Notes under the pieces: generated by a model | What the model was told of the DNA's origin: nothing | Seen by the model: the letters and a program-made list of their open reading frames with translations, nothing else | Database searches by the model: none | Position numbers and translations under genes: made by a program | Assembly: GCF_007000325.2 (NCBI RefSeq) | Contig: NZ_CP117267.1 | Coordinates: forward strand, 1,054,001-1,118,000 | Reading direction: 5' to 3' | Length of the DNA: 64,000 nt | Source of the DNA: Rhizobium rhododendri | Lineage (GTDB): Bacteria > Pseudomonadota > Alphaproteobacteria > Rhizobiales > Rhizobiaceae | Part shown: positions 9,564-19,762 of the stretch, one piece after another | Layout of the letters: each line of letters opens with the position of its first letter | Numbering within the stretch: position 1 is the stretch's first letter

Positions 9564-10919
9564 ATGGCCAAAAAAGCAAAACGGGCGATACGTCCGGTCA
9601 AACTAGGGCCAGCGCGTCGGAAGACCTCCGGCATCGTAACGCAGTGGCAGGTAATCAAAGCCCGTGTCGAGGCGGAGATAGCTGCGCAGGTCAAGGCAAG
9701 GGGCTTCATGGGAAGCGCCGTTCTAATCCCGGACCAGCTAGAGTATCAGCATAACGGCCACAGCGATCTCGTCACCAAAGGGGACTTGGAAAGGTTCGCG
9801 ATGTCGTTGGTCGAAAGGCAATTGGCGACGTCGACATCGGCAAGCTCCGACCGGGTCGCGATCGTCCTCACGGCCAATACGATCGCCATCATGGCCGGGT
9901 CGAAGATCAAGCCAACAGCGAAGGCCTCTCAAGCGCGAGCAAAAATCCCGCCATCAATTCCAGCCGCGACCGCCACCCGCGACTTTGATCTGCCTGCTCC
10001 AGACCTGCTTCTGGGACCGATTCGCAACGAAGTGACCAAGTGCGAGGCAAATTTCGCAGACGTCCGGAAGGTGATCGCTGTCCACTTCTCAATCCCCCCG
10101 GATGCGACCAGTGTGGCGGTATTCAGCCCCATCACCAGACAGAGGATGTCGTTCTCCGACGTCTTCCAGCTCGCTACAGGCCACCTCCAGAAATCGGGTA
10201 TCCTCAAGCTCGATGGAAAGCGGCTGTGCCTAGTTGCGGGAGGCGCGGGAAAGCCTACACCGCCTTATAAGCCCAAGGCCAAGCGTCCCGCAGCATCGTC
10301 ACCCCAGGGTGCGTCCGCCCGCATGCAAGGTCCTGTGGACGTCGAACGCCTCATGAAGTCTTTGCCCGAACTGGATTCTTACAGGCTGCTCACCATGTGG
10401 AAAAACGCCGTCCGAATCATCGGCGACGCCACGCGCAAACCACTGCACCAAGACGCACAGATCATGGCGTCTGCGGTTTCCAAGGAATGGGACCTACGGG
10501 CAAAGCGTCTTGCGGACGACGCCTACTTCAAATGGCCGTCCACAGAAGCGCCCGGCGGAAAGAAACATCAGAAATACCGCGATCTACGGCAAGAGGGCAT
10601 GCTGCGCTATCTCGAGTACAAGGTCGGGAAAGAGGGCGAGCACTCGAACTTCCGACATGCGCTGCTCGCTAGGATTTTCGAAAGCGGCCTGCCGCCGGTC
10701 TTCGACCGCGTCTACATGGCGGAGTGGGGGCCGAATGCCTCGTCGATCCGCCTGCACAAGATGGCGCACTGCCTCGCCTCGTTTGCCAAAAATTTCAAAT
10801 ACCAGGACGACGATAAGTTCGATGAGGCCATCCGTCATTGGGAACAGGACCTCGAATACCTGCATGACAGGTTCTATGTCGGTCGGTTCGGCTTCGGCTG
10901 GCCCACGACGGCCATATAA
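9564..10919 (+). CDS. Winged-helix (Mrr_N-like) protein upstream of mod/res
   Basis: The 451-residue protein starts at the ATG after GGAGGGCGGG; the frame is open upstream to 9411 but that extension is unlikely. Residues about 155-220 (FADVRKVIAVHF ... HLQKSGILKLDGKRLCLV) match the pattern of the Mrr N-terminal winged helix that reads DNA modification. A Pro/Ala/Lys-rich linker follows. The C-terminal half (about 255-451, from VERLMKSLPELDSYRLL) is a charged helical domain that I do not recognise, with no obvious nuclease motif. It precedes mod by 194 bp on the same strand and may be an accessory specificity or control subunit of the restriction system. Confidence 0.6.
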   Translation: MAKKAKRAIRPVKLGPARRKTSGIVTQWQVIKARVEAEIAAQVKARGFMGSAVLIPDQLEYQHNGHSDLVTKGDLERFAMSLVERQLATSTSASSDRVAIVLTANTIAIMAGSKIKPTAKASQARAKIPPSIPAATATRDFDLPAPDLLLGPIRNEVTKCEANFADVRKVIAVHFSIPPDATSVAVFSPITRQRMSFSDVFQLATGHLQKSGILKLDGKRLCLVAGGAGKPTPPYKPKAKRPAASSPQGASARMQGPVDVERLMKSLPELDSYRLLTMWKNAVRIIGDATRKPLHQDAQIMASAVSKEWDLRAKRLADDAYFKWPSTEAPGGKKHQKYRDLRQEGMLRYLEYKVGKEGEHSNFRHALLARIFESGLPPVFDRVYMAEWGPNASSIRLHKMAHCLASFAKNFKYQDDDKFDEAIRHWEQDLEYLHDRFYVGRFGFGWPTTAI

Positions 10920-11113
10920 GGTTTCAACGGCTCGAGCGTCGTTCACAAGCGTTGGAGCGGCCAGCGGCCAATATACCTCAGATTTAACACGTCGATTGCT
11001 CCAAAAACCGCCAAGGCTAACGAAGTGGAAACGGTCGAAGCGATAACTTCCAAGTTGCGCCGATCGGGTTTGTTGAAAAACTGACGGCATCAGATTGGAA
11101 GTGAGTTGCGCCC

Positions 11114-12970
11114 ATGTCGATACCCGTGAGTTCCAAGAAGTCCATCCTCGACGGGATCGATTCCTACACCCCTGCGGAGCTCAAGCGTCTGGTGGTCGAT
11201 CTCCTCGTGCGTCCTAAAGTTGGTCTGTATTGGGAGCGCGACGCAGTTCAGCGGGATCGTTCACTCAATGACGCGAACGTATTTCTGGAACGTGACGAAG
11301 ACCTTTCGTTAGGCGTCGGTCAACAAGCGAATTTGATTATCGAAGGTGAGAACTTCGACGCCTTGCGGGTCCTCAGGCATACCCACAAAGGTAAAATCAG
11401 GCTTATCTTTATCGATCCCCCCTACAACACCTACAAGCGGGATTTTGTGTACAACGACCGCTACCTCAATAAAGACGACACCTTCAAACAGTCCACATGG
11501 CTCGATTTCCTCTTCCGGAGATTGAAGCTCGCCGCCGACCTCCTGTCGGATGACGGGGCCGTTTTCGTGTGCATCAACGATCAACGCCGTGCGCAGCTCG
11601 AGCTGCTGATGGACGAGGTGTTCCCCGATATGCGCGTTGGCAGCTTCGTCTGGAAGTCACGCAAGAGCACTAATAGCGAAGGCGACCATTCGTTCAGCGT
11701 GGACCACGAGCACGTACTGGTCTACGCACGCGAGAACTTCGTTTTCGACGGCGTAGTGAAGAAAAACGCCGACTATAAATTTACTGATCCCGATGGCCGC
11801 TCATGGGCCTCCGCTCCCCTTAACGTGAGCGTTCGGTGGGACGACAAGAGGGCGGGCAACGCCTACTATCCCGTAGAGAACCCTCTGACCGGGATTTGGT
11901 ATCCGTGCAATCCAGACAGCGTCTGGCGCTTCGCAAGCCGTCTCAGGTTGAAAGAAGGCCAGAGGCTGAAAAGCGACCCTATGGAGGACAAGATCGCTGC
12001 CGGTCTGGTCCATTTCCCATCGGGTAGCCGTGTCCAAACCTGGGACACAATGGAGGATTTGCTTGACGCCATGGACCGCGGCGATGTCCCGGAGTCGAAC
12101 GGAGCGCCGTTGTTGCGCAGGGGCCTGCCGGACCTGGACTTCTGGGTCGGCAGGAAGGTCGGATGGGGGAGGCCACGGCTGAAGCGCTATCTGGACAAGC
12201 AGGAAAAAGACCTGCAGCCCGTATCAAGCTGGGTGCGCTCCGCGTCCCAGAAGGAAAAGAAGGACGACGAGGACAGCATTTCCCTGGAGGCCTCGTACTC
12301 CAACGAGGGAACGTCGCTTTTGAAGGAGGTCTTCGGCCGAAAAGTCGAGACGACGCCAAAGCCGCTTTCACTTATTAGGAACATCCTCAAAACCGTTTCT
12401 CGCGACGACGATATCGTGCTTGACTTTTTCGCGGGGTCCGGCACCACCGCGCATGCGGTTATGGCTTTGAACGATGAAGACGACGGGAACCGCAGCTACA
12501 TCCTTGTCGCGGCGACCGAAGAAACGTCCACCGAAATCGGCAAGAACAACTGCCGTGACATCTGTGCCCGCCGTGTCAGAGCGGTGAGCGAAGGCTGGGG
12601 CAAGCGGGCGGGGCTTGGAGGGGAGTTCGCTTATGCGCGGACAAGGACCATCAACACCGCCGACCTGCCGTTCGACCTGTCAGAAGAGCATGTCTGGAAC
12701 ACGCTGACCCTTTTGCACGGCGGCGTGCTCGAACCCATGCCGAAATCGGACATGAAACGCGTACCTGCAGCTGACGACGCGGCGGTGTACCTGTGTACTT
12801 TCAACGACGATGCGTCGGTGGAAGAACTCTACCGTGCCATACGGCCGCACTCAATCGTATACACGGACAGACCAGGAATAGCACGACAGGCGCTGGCGAA
12901 GCTCAATGTCGATATCCGCGATGTTTACGAAGCGGTTCTCACCGCTACAATCCGTATCGAGGACGAATAA
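11114..12970 (+). CDS. Type III-like DNA N6-adenine methyltransferase (Mod)
   Basis: The 618-residue protein has the beta-class order of motifs: catalytic DPPY (101-104, in RLIFIDPPYNTY) before the SAM-binding FAGSGT (about 438-443, in LDFFAGSGTT). This is the layout of Mod subunits of type III systems, which methylate adenine on one strand of an asymmetric site. The region between about 160 and 430 is the likely target-recognition domain. A second SAM-related segment LIIEGENFDALRVL lies at 74-87. The gene ends in TAATG, sharing one base with the start of res, so the two are tightly coupled. Recognition sequence unknown. Confidence 0.88.
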   Translation: MSIPVSSKKSILDGIDSYTPAELKRLVVDLLVRPKVGLYWERDAVQRDRSLNDANVFLERDEDLSLGVGQQANLIIEGENFDALRVLRHTHKGKIRLIFIDPPYNTYKRDFVYNDRYLNKDDTFKQSTWLDFLFRRLKLAADLLSDDGAVFVCINDQRRAQLELLMDEVFPDMRVGSFVWKSRKSTNSEGDHSFSVDHEHVLVYARENFVFDGVVKKNADYKFTDPDGRSWASAPLNVSVRWDDKRAGNAYYPVENPLTGIWYPCNPDSVWRFASRLRLKEGQRLKSDPMEDKIAAGLVHFPSGSRVQTWDTMEDLLDAMDRGDVPESNGAPLLRRGLPDLDFWVGRKVGWGRPRLKRYLDKQEKDLQPVSSWVRSASQKEKKDDEDSISLEASYSNEGTSLLKEVFGRKVETTPKPLSLIRNILKTVSRDDDIVLDFFAGSGTTAHAVMALNDEDDGNRSYILVAATEETSTEIGKNNCRDICARRVRAVSEGWGKRAGLGGEFAYARTRTINTADLPFDLSEEHVWNTLTLLHGGVLEPMPKSDMKRVPAADDAAVYLCTFNDDASVEELYRAIRPHSIVYTDRPGIARQALAKLNVDIRDVYEAVLTATIRIEDE

Positions 12971-15612
12971 TGGATATGTTCGCGCCAATACGCGCCTCGG
13001 TTCCGCTCGTGGATTTCCAGGAAGTCATTGTTTCCAACATGGTGAACAGGCTTCGCCAGTCGGGCCGGCCAATCCTGTTGCGGTCTCCGACCGGTTCAGG
13101 CAAAACGATGATGATCGGCCGAGCTCTGAACGATCTCGTCAGGACAAGGCCGATGCTTTGGTTCTGGTTCGTTCCGTACGTGAACCTAGTCACGCAGACG
13201 ATGCGGTCAATCGAAGATCATTGCGCCTCGTTGAGGCCTGCTGAACTAATCCATGGTCGTCGCTTCGATCACCAGGCAGGAGACGTCCTTGCCGCTTGCG
13301 TGAAAACAGTGGCGAGCTCGGAGCAAATAGGCCAGGTCTATTCCCCGAAGTCCGAACAGGTTCCAGCTTTTTGGGAACTTGTATCGTCTGCCCGCGCGAG
13401 CGGCCTCAAGATAGGAATTGTGGTCGACGAAGCGCATATAGGTCTGTCGTCCGAGACTGAGTTCGGAAAATTCTGTGTCGGATTGAACCCTGACAACATC
13501 ATCATGGCCACCGCAACGCCCCGCGACAGAAAGCTCATGGATTTCCTGGCGGCGGCCGATTACCCGGACTATGAAACCTTTACCGTAAGCCGAGATCAGG
13601 TCGTCGCCGCGAAGTTGAATAAGCGCTATGTCGCGGCAATCGTGTACGAGACAACCGAAACCTGGCAGTTGATCGCGGACTTCACTAAGACCGCGCTTCG
13701 GCAGGCTTGGCGTCAACATCAGGTGATACGCGACAAACTCGCCAAGCATGACATCAAGCTCACGCCGCTCATGCTGGTGCAGGTGGCTAACGGCGATCAC
13801 ACGACAGGAGAGGCTCTGGACTACCTGGTCAGAGACTGCCAGGTGCCCATGGAACTCATCAGGAGTTACGAGGGCAAGGATAACGATCCAACGGCGTTGC
13901 AGCGTTACGCTGCCGACCCCACGTGCCAGGTCCTCATTTTCAAGGAGGCAGCGGGTACGGGCTTCGACGCGCCGCGCGCTTTCGTACTCGCTTCCGTCAA
14001 GCCAGTTTCGGATGTCGACTTTGCGGCCCAGTTCATCGGACGGATAATGAGAGTCGCGCGGCCGGTACGGGAGTACATGGAAGAAAACGACGACATCGAT
14101 CCAGACTTGGAAACGGGTTATGTTTTCCTCGCCAATGCAACCGCCCAGTCCGGTTTTGAGACCGCCGCCCATGATATGCTTAAGATGAAGAGCAGCATAG
14201 AAGGCGCTATCGAAAGACTGCACGAGCGGCGGCTCGTCGACGGCAGCAAAATCTATTCCAATAGGCCGACCGACCAACCTTCTCTGCTGTTAAGTTCTCC
14301 GTTTGTCCGCAGGTCAGACGTCCTGGAAAGCATTCCCTCCGCACGTGAAATCGATCCGAGCCAGATTTCGCTTTTCTCCAGCGTGTCGTCGACTGCTGTT
14401 TCCGAACCATCTACCGTCCTCACCAGCAGGCTCACCCCGATGGTCGATGAAGTCCGAAGCGTGGATTCTCTCAAAAAAGGCATGGTCGAACGCGAATTCG
14501 AACTTCACACAAGGCAGACGCACTTGCCCAAATTGCCACGTGCGTTCCAGACCGAGCAGAAGCCGCGCATCGAAGACCTCAAAGACGTTGTTAGGTGGGT
14601 CGTCCGGCACCTGGATATCTCCGACGTCGACATAATGAAGGCAGCCATGGCTGTCTACTCGGGGCCGATTGCTAAGCAGGTCACCACCAATCTGGAAACG
14701 ATGGAACTGCTGGAGCGTTCGGATGTCGGCCTTGTGTTGGACAGGACCAGTCTTGCAGCCGACGTGCAAGACTTCATAGCTCGACTTCCCCAGTCCAGCT
14801 CCGCTGACTCAAATGCCTTGATAAGGGCGATGAGCGAACGGATGTCCGTGCCTATATCCGACTGGTATAGGGCCTTCGTACCGGTTGAATTTCGAAGCGA
14901 TGAGGCGATCACCAGGATTTCGCGCGATGCTGTTTACGTCCTCCTTCGGAGCATGAAAGCAGATGTCCTGCGGTTGTTCAACGAGGAGATAGCGAAGCGC
15001 GTGGTGTCGATCAGCGCATCGTCGCTGCCAGACGCGATGATCTTTCCGTCCGAAATCGCGTTGAAACCGTCCATTAAAAACATCTACGGCGTCTTTCCTC
15101 CGAACGAAGAGCAGATTCGTTCGCTATATTCACAACTAATTGGTGACGAGCGTCAGTCACTTCGTAGGTACGCCGTGGAAGGAAGCGATGAAGGTTACTT
15201 TGTCGATGCATTCGACCATTCTTGGCAGATGAACCAGAGCGAAGAGCTATTCGCACGTCGTCTTGACAGGGCGTCTTTCGTCGATTGGTGGACCAGGAAT
15301 CCCAGTCGGAAGCCTTATTCCGCGGCTGTTGTCAGGGCCGATAACGGATACAACTTCTATCCCGATTTCATCGTGTGCGTCAGATACTGGGAAGAAGACG
15401 ATTCCGCCGTCCGCCTGATCGAAACCAAATTCGATGTGACAGATGCCGTTGCTAAAGGCGGAAGGCCATCGCTTTCATACGGAAAGGTCATTTTTCTGAG
15501 GACGGACCATGAAAGCCAGACGCTGAAGATTATCAATGACGATGGAAGCCTCGGCAGGGAGGTTGGCGGTGATCTCGAAAGGCTGCGGGATGTTCTGCGG
15601 TCCACGAGCTGA
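12970..15612 (+). CDS. Type III-like restriction endonuclease subunit (Res), SF2 helicase-nuclease
   Basis: The 880-residue protein starts at the ATG overlapping the mod stop. Superfamily 2 motifs are Walker A RSPTGSGKT (38-46), DEAH in VVDEAHIG (about 151-158), motif III ATATPR (about 178-183), and QFIGRIMR as motif VI (about 355-362). The C-terminal PD-(D/E)xK nuclease is visible as YPDFIV (about 797-802) and ETK in RLIETKFD (about 816-823). It would form a complex with Mod, move or signal along unmodified DNA using ATP and cut near the site. All catalytic motifs look intact, so the pair is probably active. Confidence 0.88.
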   Translation: MDMFAPIRASVPLVDFQEVIVSNMVNRLRQSGRPILLRSPTGSGKTMMIGRALNDLVRTRPMLWFWFVPYVNLVTQTMRSIEDHCASLRPAELIHGRRFDHQAGDVLAACVKTVASSEQIGQVYSPKSEQVPAFWELVSSARASGLKIGIVVDEAHIGLSSETEFGKFCVGLNPDNIIMATATPRDRKLMDFLAAADYPDYETFTVSRDQVVAAKLNKRYVAAIVYETTETWQLIADFTKTALRQAWRQHQVIRDKLAKHDIKLTPLMLVQVANGDHTTGEALDYLVRDCQVPMELIRSYEGKDNDPTALQRYAADPTCQVLIFKEAAGTGFDAPRAFVLASVKPVSDVDFAAQFIGRIMRVARPVREYMEENDDIDPDLETGYVFLANATAQSGFETAAHDMLKMKSSIEGAIERLHERRLVDGSKIYSNRPTDQPSLLLSSPFVRRSDVLESIPSAREIDPSQISLFSSVSSTAVSEPSTVLTSRLTPMVDEVRSVDSLKKGMVEREFELHTRQTHLPKLPRAFQTEQKPRIEDLKDVVRWVVRHLDISDVDIMKAAMAVYSGPIAKQVTTNLETMELLERSDVGLVLDRTSLAADVQDFIARLPQSSSADSNALIRAMSERMSVPISDWYRAFVPVEFRSDEAITRISRDAVYVLLRSMKADVLRLFNEEIAKRVVSISASSLPDAMIFPSEIALKPSIKNIYGVFPPNEEQIRSLYSQLIGDERQSLRRYAVEGSDEGYFVDAFDHSWQMNQSEELFARRLDRASFVDWWTRNPSRKPYSAAVVRADNGYNFYPDFIVCVRYWEEDDSAVRLIETKFDVTDAVAKGGRPSLSYGKVIFLRTDHESQTLKIINDDGSLGREVGGDLERLRDVLRSTS

Positions 15613-16432
15613 ACTGATTTCTCTTTGAACTACTTGAAATGCACAAAGCTGGAAGGTTGAAACCGTGTCCTATTTATTCGATCAGTGTTGCGACGGTCGA
15701 ATCGGCGACATTCCCATTAACAGCTGTCCAGCGGCCTTGATCCTCGATATCAACGTCCTGCCGTAGGCATACACGGTTGGACGTCGGCACGGCCATGACA
15801 CTGACAACCCCTGTCAGTCGCGAATTCATAGGTCACCCGAACGTCATCTGCAGCGCTTAGCATTGCCCCTGTCACGCCTCTGGAGCCTTTAAGAGCGCTT
15901 CGTGCGTGGTGCCCACCGGTGACGCCGTGTCCGGCGTCAGACATTCGACGCGCTCGGGGTCTGACGTTACGTAGACAATCGCTTTGTTGCCTAGCCCCAA
16001 CTGACTGAGGTAAGACCCCACCAGAGCGTTCGCCGCTCCGTATTCTGACGCATGCCCGTCGACCATCCTATAGGCGGCGTGGAAGCCAAGCTTCGATCCG
16101 GCGTCCAGCAGACGCGGTGAACGGGCTAGTCAGTGAGGGCGCGTGCGGAAGCGCACAGAGCGCCTCGGGGCACCGCGGTCGACCGTTTTGGTAGAAACCC
16201 GTATTTTGATTGTTAACTATTGTGTACGGGTGCTTTCTTAACCGAAATCGTGTGTTAGATCGGTCTTTAGAGTTTGACGTACAGATTCGGGAACGGTCAC
16301 GTCGTTTGGCCGTTTTCCTTTGCCGAGGTTGGGGTGTATCTGTTGCTCCGCTGTCAGAGCGGGTAACTTTTCTTTATCGGTGCGTGACAGGTGCTGCGAC
16401 GACGTGGAAAATGGGCTGAGAAGGGGATTGCG
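15613..16432. other. 820-bp region with no confident gene
   Basis: No gene with good start and length is seen. On the minus strand a frame open from about 16129 to 15872 reads a protein-like stretch (FHAAYRMVDGHASEYGAANA, then LGLGNKAIVYVTSDPE), which could be the remnant of a lost gene. The right third (16200-16400) is more AT-rich and should contain the promoter of the following two-gene unit, with a 5' leader containing T-rich runs. Confidence 0.4.
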
Positions 16433-16822
16433 ATGCAGATTATCAGTGCGGAACAGTTTGTACTGGGGCTACTGGCGGCTTTAAGTCTGGAAGGCAAAAA
16501 GACGATTCTGCTGGATGATCCACGCCTCGACCAGCAGTTCGCGAAAGCCTACGATGACCTGCTCGACCATGCCGAAGATTTAGGGGTAGTCCCGGACTTC
16601 GTCATCGCGCCCGACCGCTATCACGGCGATAGCACGGCCCTGCGCGATGCGATCCTCGCCGTGAGGGACCTTAAGGACGTCGCGCTGCATAATCCTAAAT
16701 TCGTCCGGGTAACTATTGACGTGCTGGAAGAGAGCGCCGCGAAGACCCTCGCTGAGAGCCGCATTCCGGACGCAGCCTTGCGCCGGATGGCGACCAAGTA
16801 CCTTTCCGAAGTAGCGCATTGA
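16433..16822 (+). CDS. Small protein upstream of HD-PRTase fusion, unknown function
   Basis: The 129-residue protein begins at the ATG after AAGGGGATTGCG. It is mixed alpha/beta in composition (TILLDDPRLDQQFAKAYDDL, VVPDFVIAPDRYHGDS) with no zinc, nucleotide or membrane motif that I can identify. It ends 9 bp before the HD-PRTase gene, so the two form an operon, and a regulatory or partner role for that enzyme is the simplest inference. I do not recognise the family. Confidence 0.65.
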   Translation: MQIISAEQFVLGLLAALSLEGKKTILLDDPRLDQQFAKAYDDLLDHAEDLGVVPDFVIAPDRYHGDSTALRDAILAVRDLKDVALHNPKFVRVTIDVLEESAAKTLAESRIPDAALRRMATKYLSEVAH

Positions 16823-16831
16823 TAGTACCGC

Positions 16832-19546
16832 ATGAGCGCTATTGAGGAAGTCGCCTATTCTGTGGCGTCGAGATATCTTGGCACCTATGTCGCCAGAGCT
16901 GCGGAAACCGCCCGTCAAAACAGCTCCCCAAAACAAATTCATGATCGCGTTTGGGGGACAATCACGCTCACTCCGCTTGAAGTGGCTATTGTTGACAGCC
17001 CACTGATCCAGCGCCTGCGCTACCTGCGGCAACTGGGGGTGGCTCAATGGGTTTACCCTTCGGCAGCCCATACTCGGTTCGAACATTCCCTTGGAGTGCT
17101 TCACCAGACTCACCAACTGATAACGGCAATCAATCAAGCGTCAGAGACTAAATACGGCGAAGCTATTATAAACCAGGACCTGACGACGATACTCAGGGTG
17201 GCTGCTTTGCTTCACGACGTTGGGCATCCTGTTCTTTCCCATGTGTCAGAGTACGCGCTCGAGGTGGACCCCAGAACGTTGCTTGAACTGCAGCGAGAGC
17301 GCAGGAAGTTCGGCGAGAATGTTAAGCTGAGCGAGATAGTTGCCGCTTTTGTCGTCTTGTCGAAAGAGTTCGAGGCTGTCCTGAAATCGATCTTCGACGT
17401 TCACGTATCGTTACGGCTGCCGACCGCAAGCTGGGCGGGCCGTATTCCCGAGTTTGTCGATAAGGTCTCCAAGTGCATAATGGGTCAGTCGATTTCGGAA
17501 GAAATTCCCTTGCTTCACGAATTGATATCGGGACCTTTCGACGCAGACAAACTCGACTACATGATGCGCGACGCCTCTATGGCTGGAATTCCCGGCATCA
17601 TCGACATTTCAAGGCTAATACAAAAGATAACCGTGAAGAAGGCGCTACCAACGGACCTTCATGAACGTCTCTCGTCGACTATCCCGGCCAAGACGCCGCA
17701 TGTCTATCTGATAGGATTTCCTTGGAGTGGTCTCTCTGTTGTGGATGAGTTACTGCTGACGAAGATGATACTATTTTCGAAGTTGTATCAGCACCCAAAG
17801 GTAGTGGCTATCGAGGCGATGATTCGCGCGATCGTTGACAACTTGGCGAAGGTTATCGATCACAAGCGCCTGATATCGTTTGTATACGAAATTTTGGACG
17901 ACGAACTCGTGCTTTCGGATGAAGCCGGTCTGAGGAAACGGCTTGCATTAAAAAGTCCGGGCGAGGACACGTCTATCGACACAGCGGTAGGGCACTGTAT
18001 CGAAATACTGGGCCGCCTGCGTGAACGTAACCTGTTTGTCAGGGCGTTCGCCTTTTCGGCTCACAATCCCTCAAACACTGACGGCACCGAAGACGCGACC
18101 ACGAAAGCGATGAACGAGCTGGTTCGCTTTCTTAGCGACAGGACATCTCTCGCGGCCCTTCACCAAGAAATCACCGACGAGCTCTTGAAAATAACGGGCC
18201 ACTTGAAACTTCCATTCAGTGAAGACTTCTACAGGTCTATGGTAGTTATCAAGAAAAAAACGCTTCCTTCCCAGGAGGAGCTTCGGCGAGCTTATATCTT
18301 TCCCACTCAAGGAAAGCCAAAGACGTTCGGTGAAACCGGAATACACAAGGACGCCTGGAGCAGCTCATTTGTCTCTGCGGCACCCAAGGGCTACATCTTT
18401 TCGCCACGAGAAATCGCCCCTTATGTGTTCATTGCCACGGAGACCGTCGTCGCAAAGAAGCACGATGTCGCAATTCCCGAATGGTTGATGGAAGAGGCAA
18501 AGCAGACCAGCGATACGATCCGTCGGATCAAGCTCCACCTTCGCGAGGCGGGTTACTACAACGGGCTACCTCGCTGCATCAGGCCAACGATCGACCGCCT
18601 GAGCAAAGCTGACGTAGACCAGGTTGTCGACGAGTTTGCCGAGCGGTTCTCAGCGATCCAAGGTACCGTTGCCGAATTGACGCAGAAGACTGAGAAGGGG
18701 GTTGTCAGAGGCGGCAAAAGCGCCATGAAACTTCAGGCCATGGCGTGGTTGGACCAATTCCAGACTTGGGAGGTTGAGCATGCATTGGACCTTCTCAAGC
18801 GATCGAGGCTTCTCGGACGGGACGATGTCGTTGCTATGATCAACGAATTCCTGAAAAACAATCCTGAGTTCGACGACGCGTCTATCGTTGGGCTTAGCCA
18901 AGGCAACGAAAGCTCGCAGATCATCCAGTACTATGCCGCTGACGTGAAGGCCAGATTCAAGTTTTACGCGACAATCAGCGATGCAGCCAAGGACAACCGC
19001 TCCGCGCCGGTGATCTTCGTTGACGATTTCTGCGCGTCGGGCGGACAAGTGACCAACACCCTGGGGTCTTGGTTTAACGACGACAAGCTGAAGAAGCCTG
19101 GACTCAACGAACAGCGCAGGCTCGCCTTGGAACCCGAAAAGGATTTCCTGAGAAACCACAAGCTGGCGTTTTGTTTCGTGGCGGCATGGAACGACGGATT
19201 GAAAGCCGTCCAATCCGCCATCGATGACCTTAAACTAACGGGATCGGTTCACGCTCATCTGCGAGACGCCGATCTTCCCGTGGCATTTCCGGCCGAAAGC
19301 GAAACTCCCGGAAGTCAGCAGGATTTCAAGCTCCGTTGCGCTACCATCGGAAGACAACTTCATGCGGACGAACAGTGGGATGAGGTCAAGGTTTCCCAGA
19401 GAGTTCTAGGTTACGGAAATCAGGGACTGTTGCTGTTTTTTCCCTACAACGCTCCCGCGCAAAGTCTGACGTGCATGTGGAAATCCGGGATTGTCAATGG
19501 AGATGACTGGCAGCCGTTAGTTCCACGCAGGAAGAAGGTCACTTAG
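16832..19546 (+). CDS. HD-domain phosphohydrolase fused to a phosphoribosyltransferase domain
   Basis: The 904-residue protein begins with a dGTPase/SAMHD1-type HD domain: the entry motif TLTPLEVAIVDSPLIQRLRY (45-64), HTRFEHSLGV (H85), LLHDVGHPVLSHV (H128, D129) and FDADKLDYMMRDA (237-249). The middle (about 260-640) is helical and unassigned. The C-terminal part contains a PRPP-binding-like loop VIFVDDFCASGGQ (about 727-739), typical of type I phosphoribosyltransferases. HD enzymes of this group hydrolyse dNTPs or other nucleotides; PRTases add or remove ribose-5-phosphate on bases. A fusion suggests a nucleotide-depleting or nucleotide-modifying effector. It follows a 129-residue partner gene in the island. 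Defence function is inferred. Confidence 0.82.
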   Translation: MSAIEEVAYSVASRYLGTYVARAAETARQNSSPKQIHDRVWGTITLTPLEVAIVDSPLIQRLRYLRQLGVAQWVYPSAAHTRFEHSLGVLHQTHQLITAINQASETKYGEAIINQDLTTILRVAALLHDVGHPVLSHVSEYALEVDPRTLLELQRERRKFGENVKLSEIVAAFVVLSKEFEAVLKSIFDVHVSLRLPTASWAGRIPEFVDKVSKCIMGQSISEEIPLLHELISGPFDADKLDYMMRDASMAGIPGIIDISRLIQKITVKKALPTDLHERLSSTIPAKTPHVYLIGFPWSGLSVVDELLLTKMILFSKLYQHPKVVAIEAMIRAIVDNLAKVIDHKRLISFVYEILDDELVLSDEAGLRKRLALKSPGEDTSIDTAVGHCIEILGRLRERNLFVRAFAFSAHNPSNTDGTEDATTKAMNELVRFLSDRTSLAALHQEITDELLKITGHLKLPFSEDFYRSMVVIKKKTLPSQEELRRAYIFPTQGKPKTFGETGIHKDAWSSSFVSAAPKGYIFSPREIAPYVFIATETVVAKKHDVAIPEWLMEEAKQTSDTIRRIKLHLREAGYYNGLPRCIRPTIDRLSKADVDQVVDEFAERFSAIQGTVAELTQKTEKGVVRGGKSAMKLQAMAWLDQFQTWEVEHALDLLKRSRLLGRDDVVAMINEFLKNNPEFDDASIVGLSQGNESSQIIQYYAADVKARFKFYATISDAAKDNRSAPVIFVDDFCASGGQVTNTLGSWFNDDKLKKPGLNEQRRLALEPEKDFLRNHKLAFCFVAAWNDGLKAVQSAIDDLKLTGSVHAHLRDADLPVAFPAESETPGSQQDFKLRCATIGRQLHADEQWDEVKVSQRVLGYGNQGLLLFFPYNAPAQSLTCMWKSGIVNGDDWQPLVPRRKKVT

Positions 19547-19762
19547 AAATTGGGGCAACCAATGGCACAATAAGTGGCGGCGTAGCTGACGCTACGACCG
19601 TTCAGGGGCGTGTCTGCTGTTGACTTTGTAGCCAAAGGCTTGGCGTTGTCGTCTAGGACGAGAGGGTTTAGGCCAAGATAGAATCGATTTGTGGCGGAAA
19701 TTCTCGCATCACCAAATGGGCGGCCCGGTAACGAAGCCCCGGACAGCCCGTTGCTTCCTGAC

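Noticed and set aside
13246..14277. 343-codon minus-strand frame inside res
   Set aside because: It lies wholly inside a helicase gene with intact motifs, and its translation shows no domain pattern.
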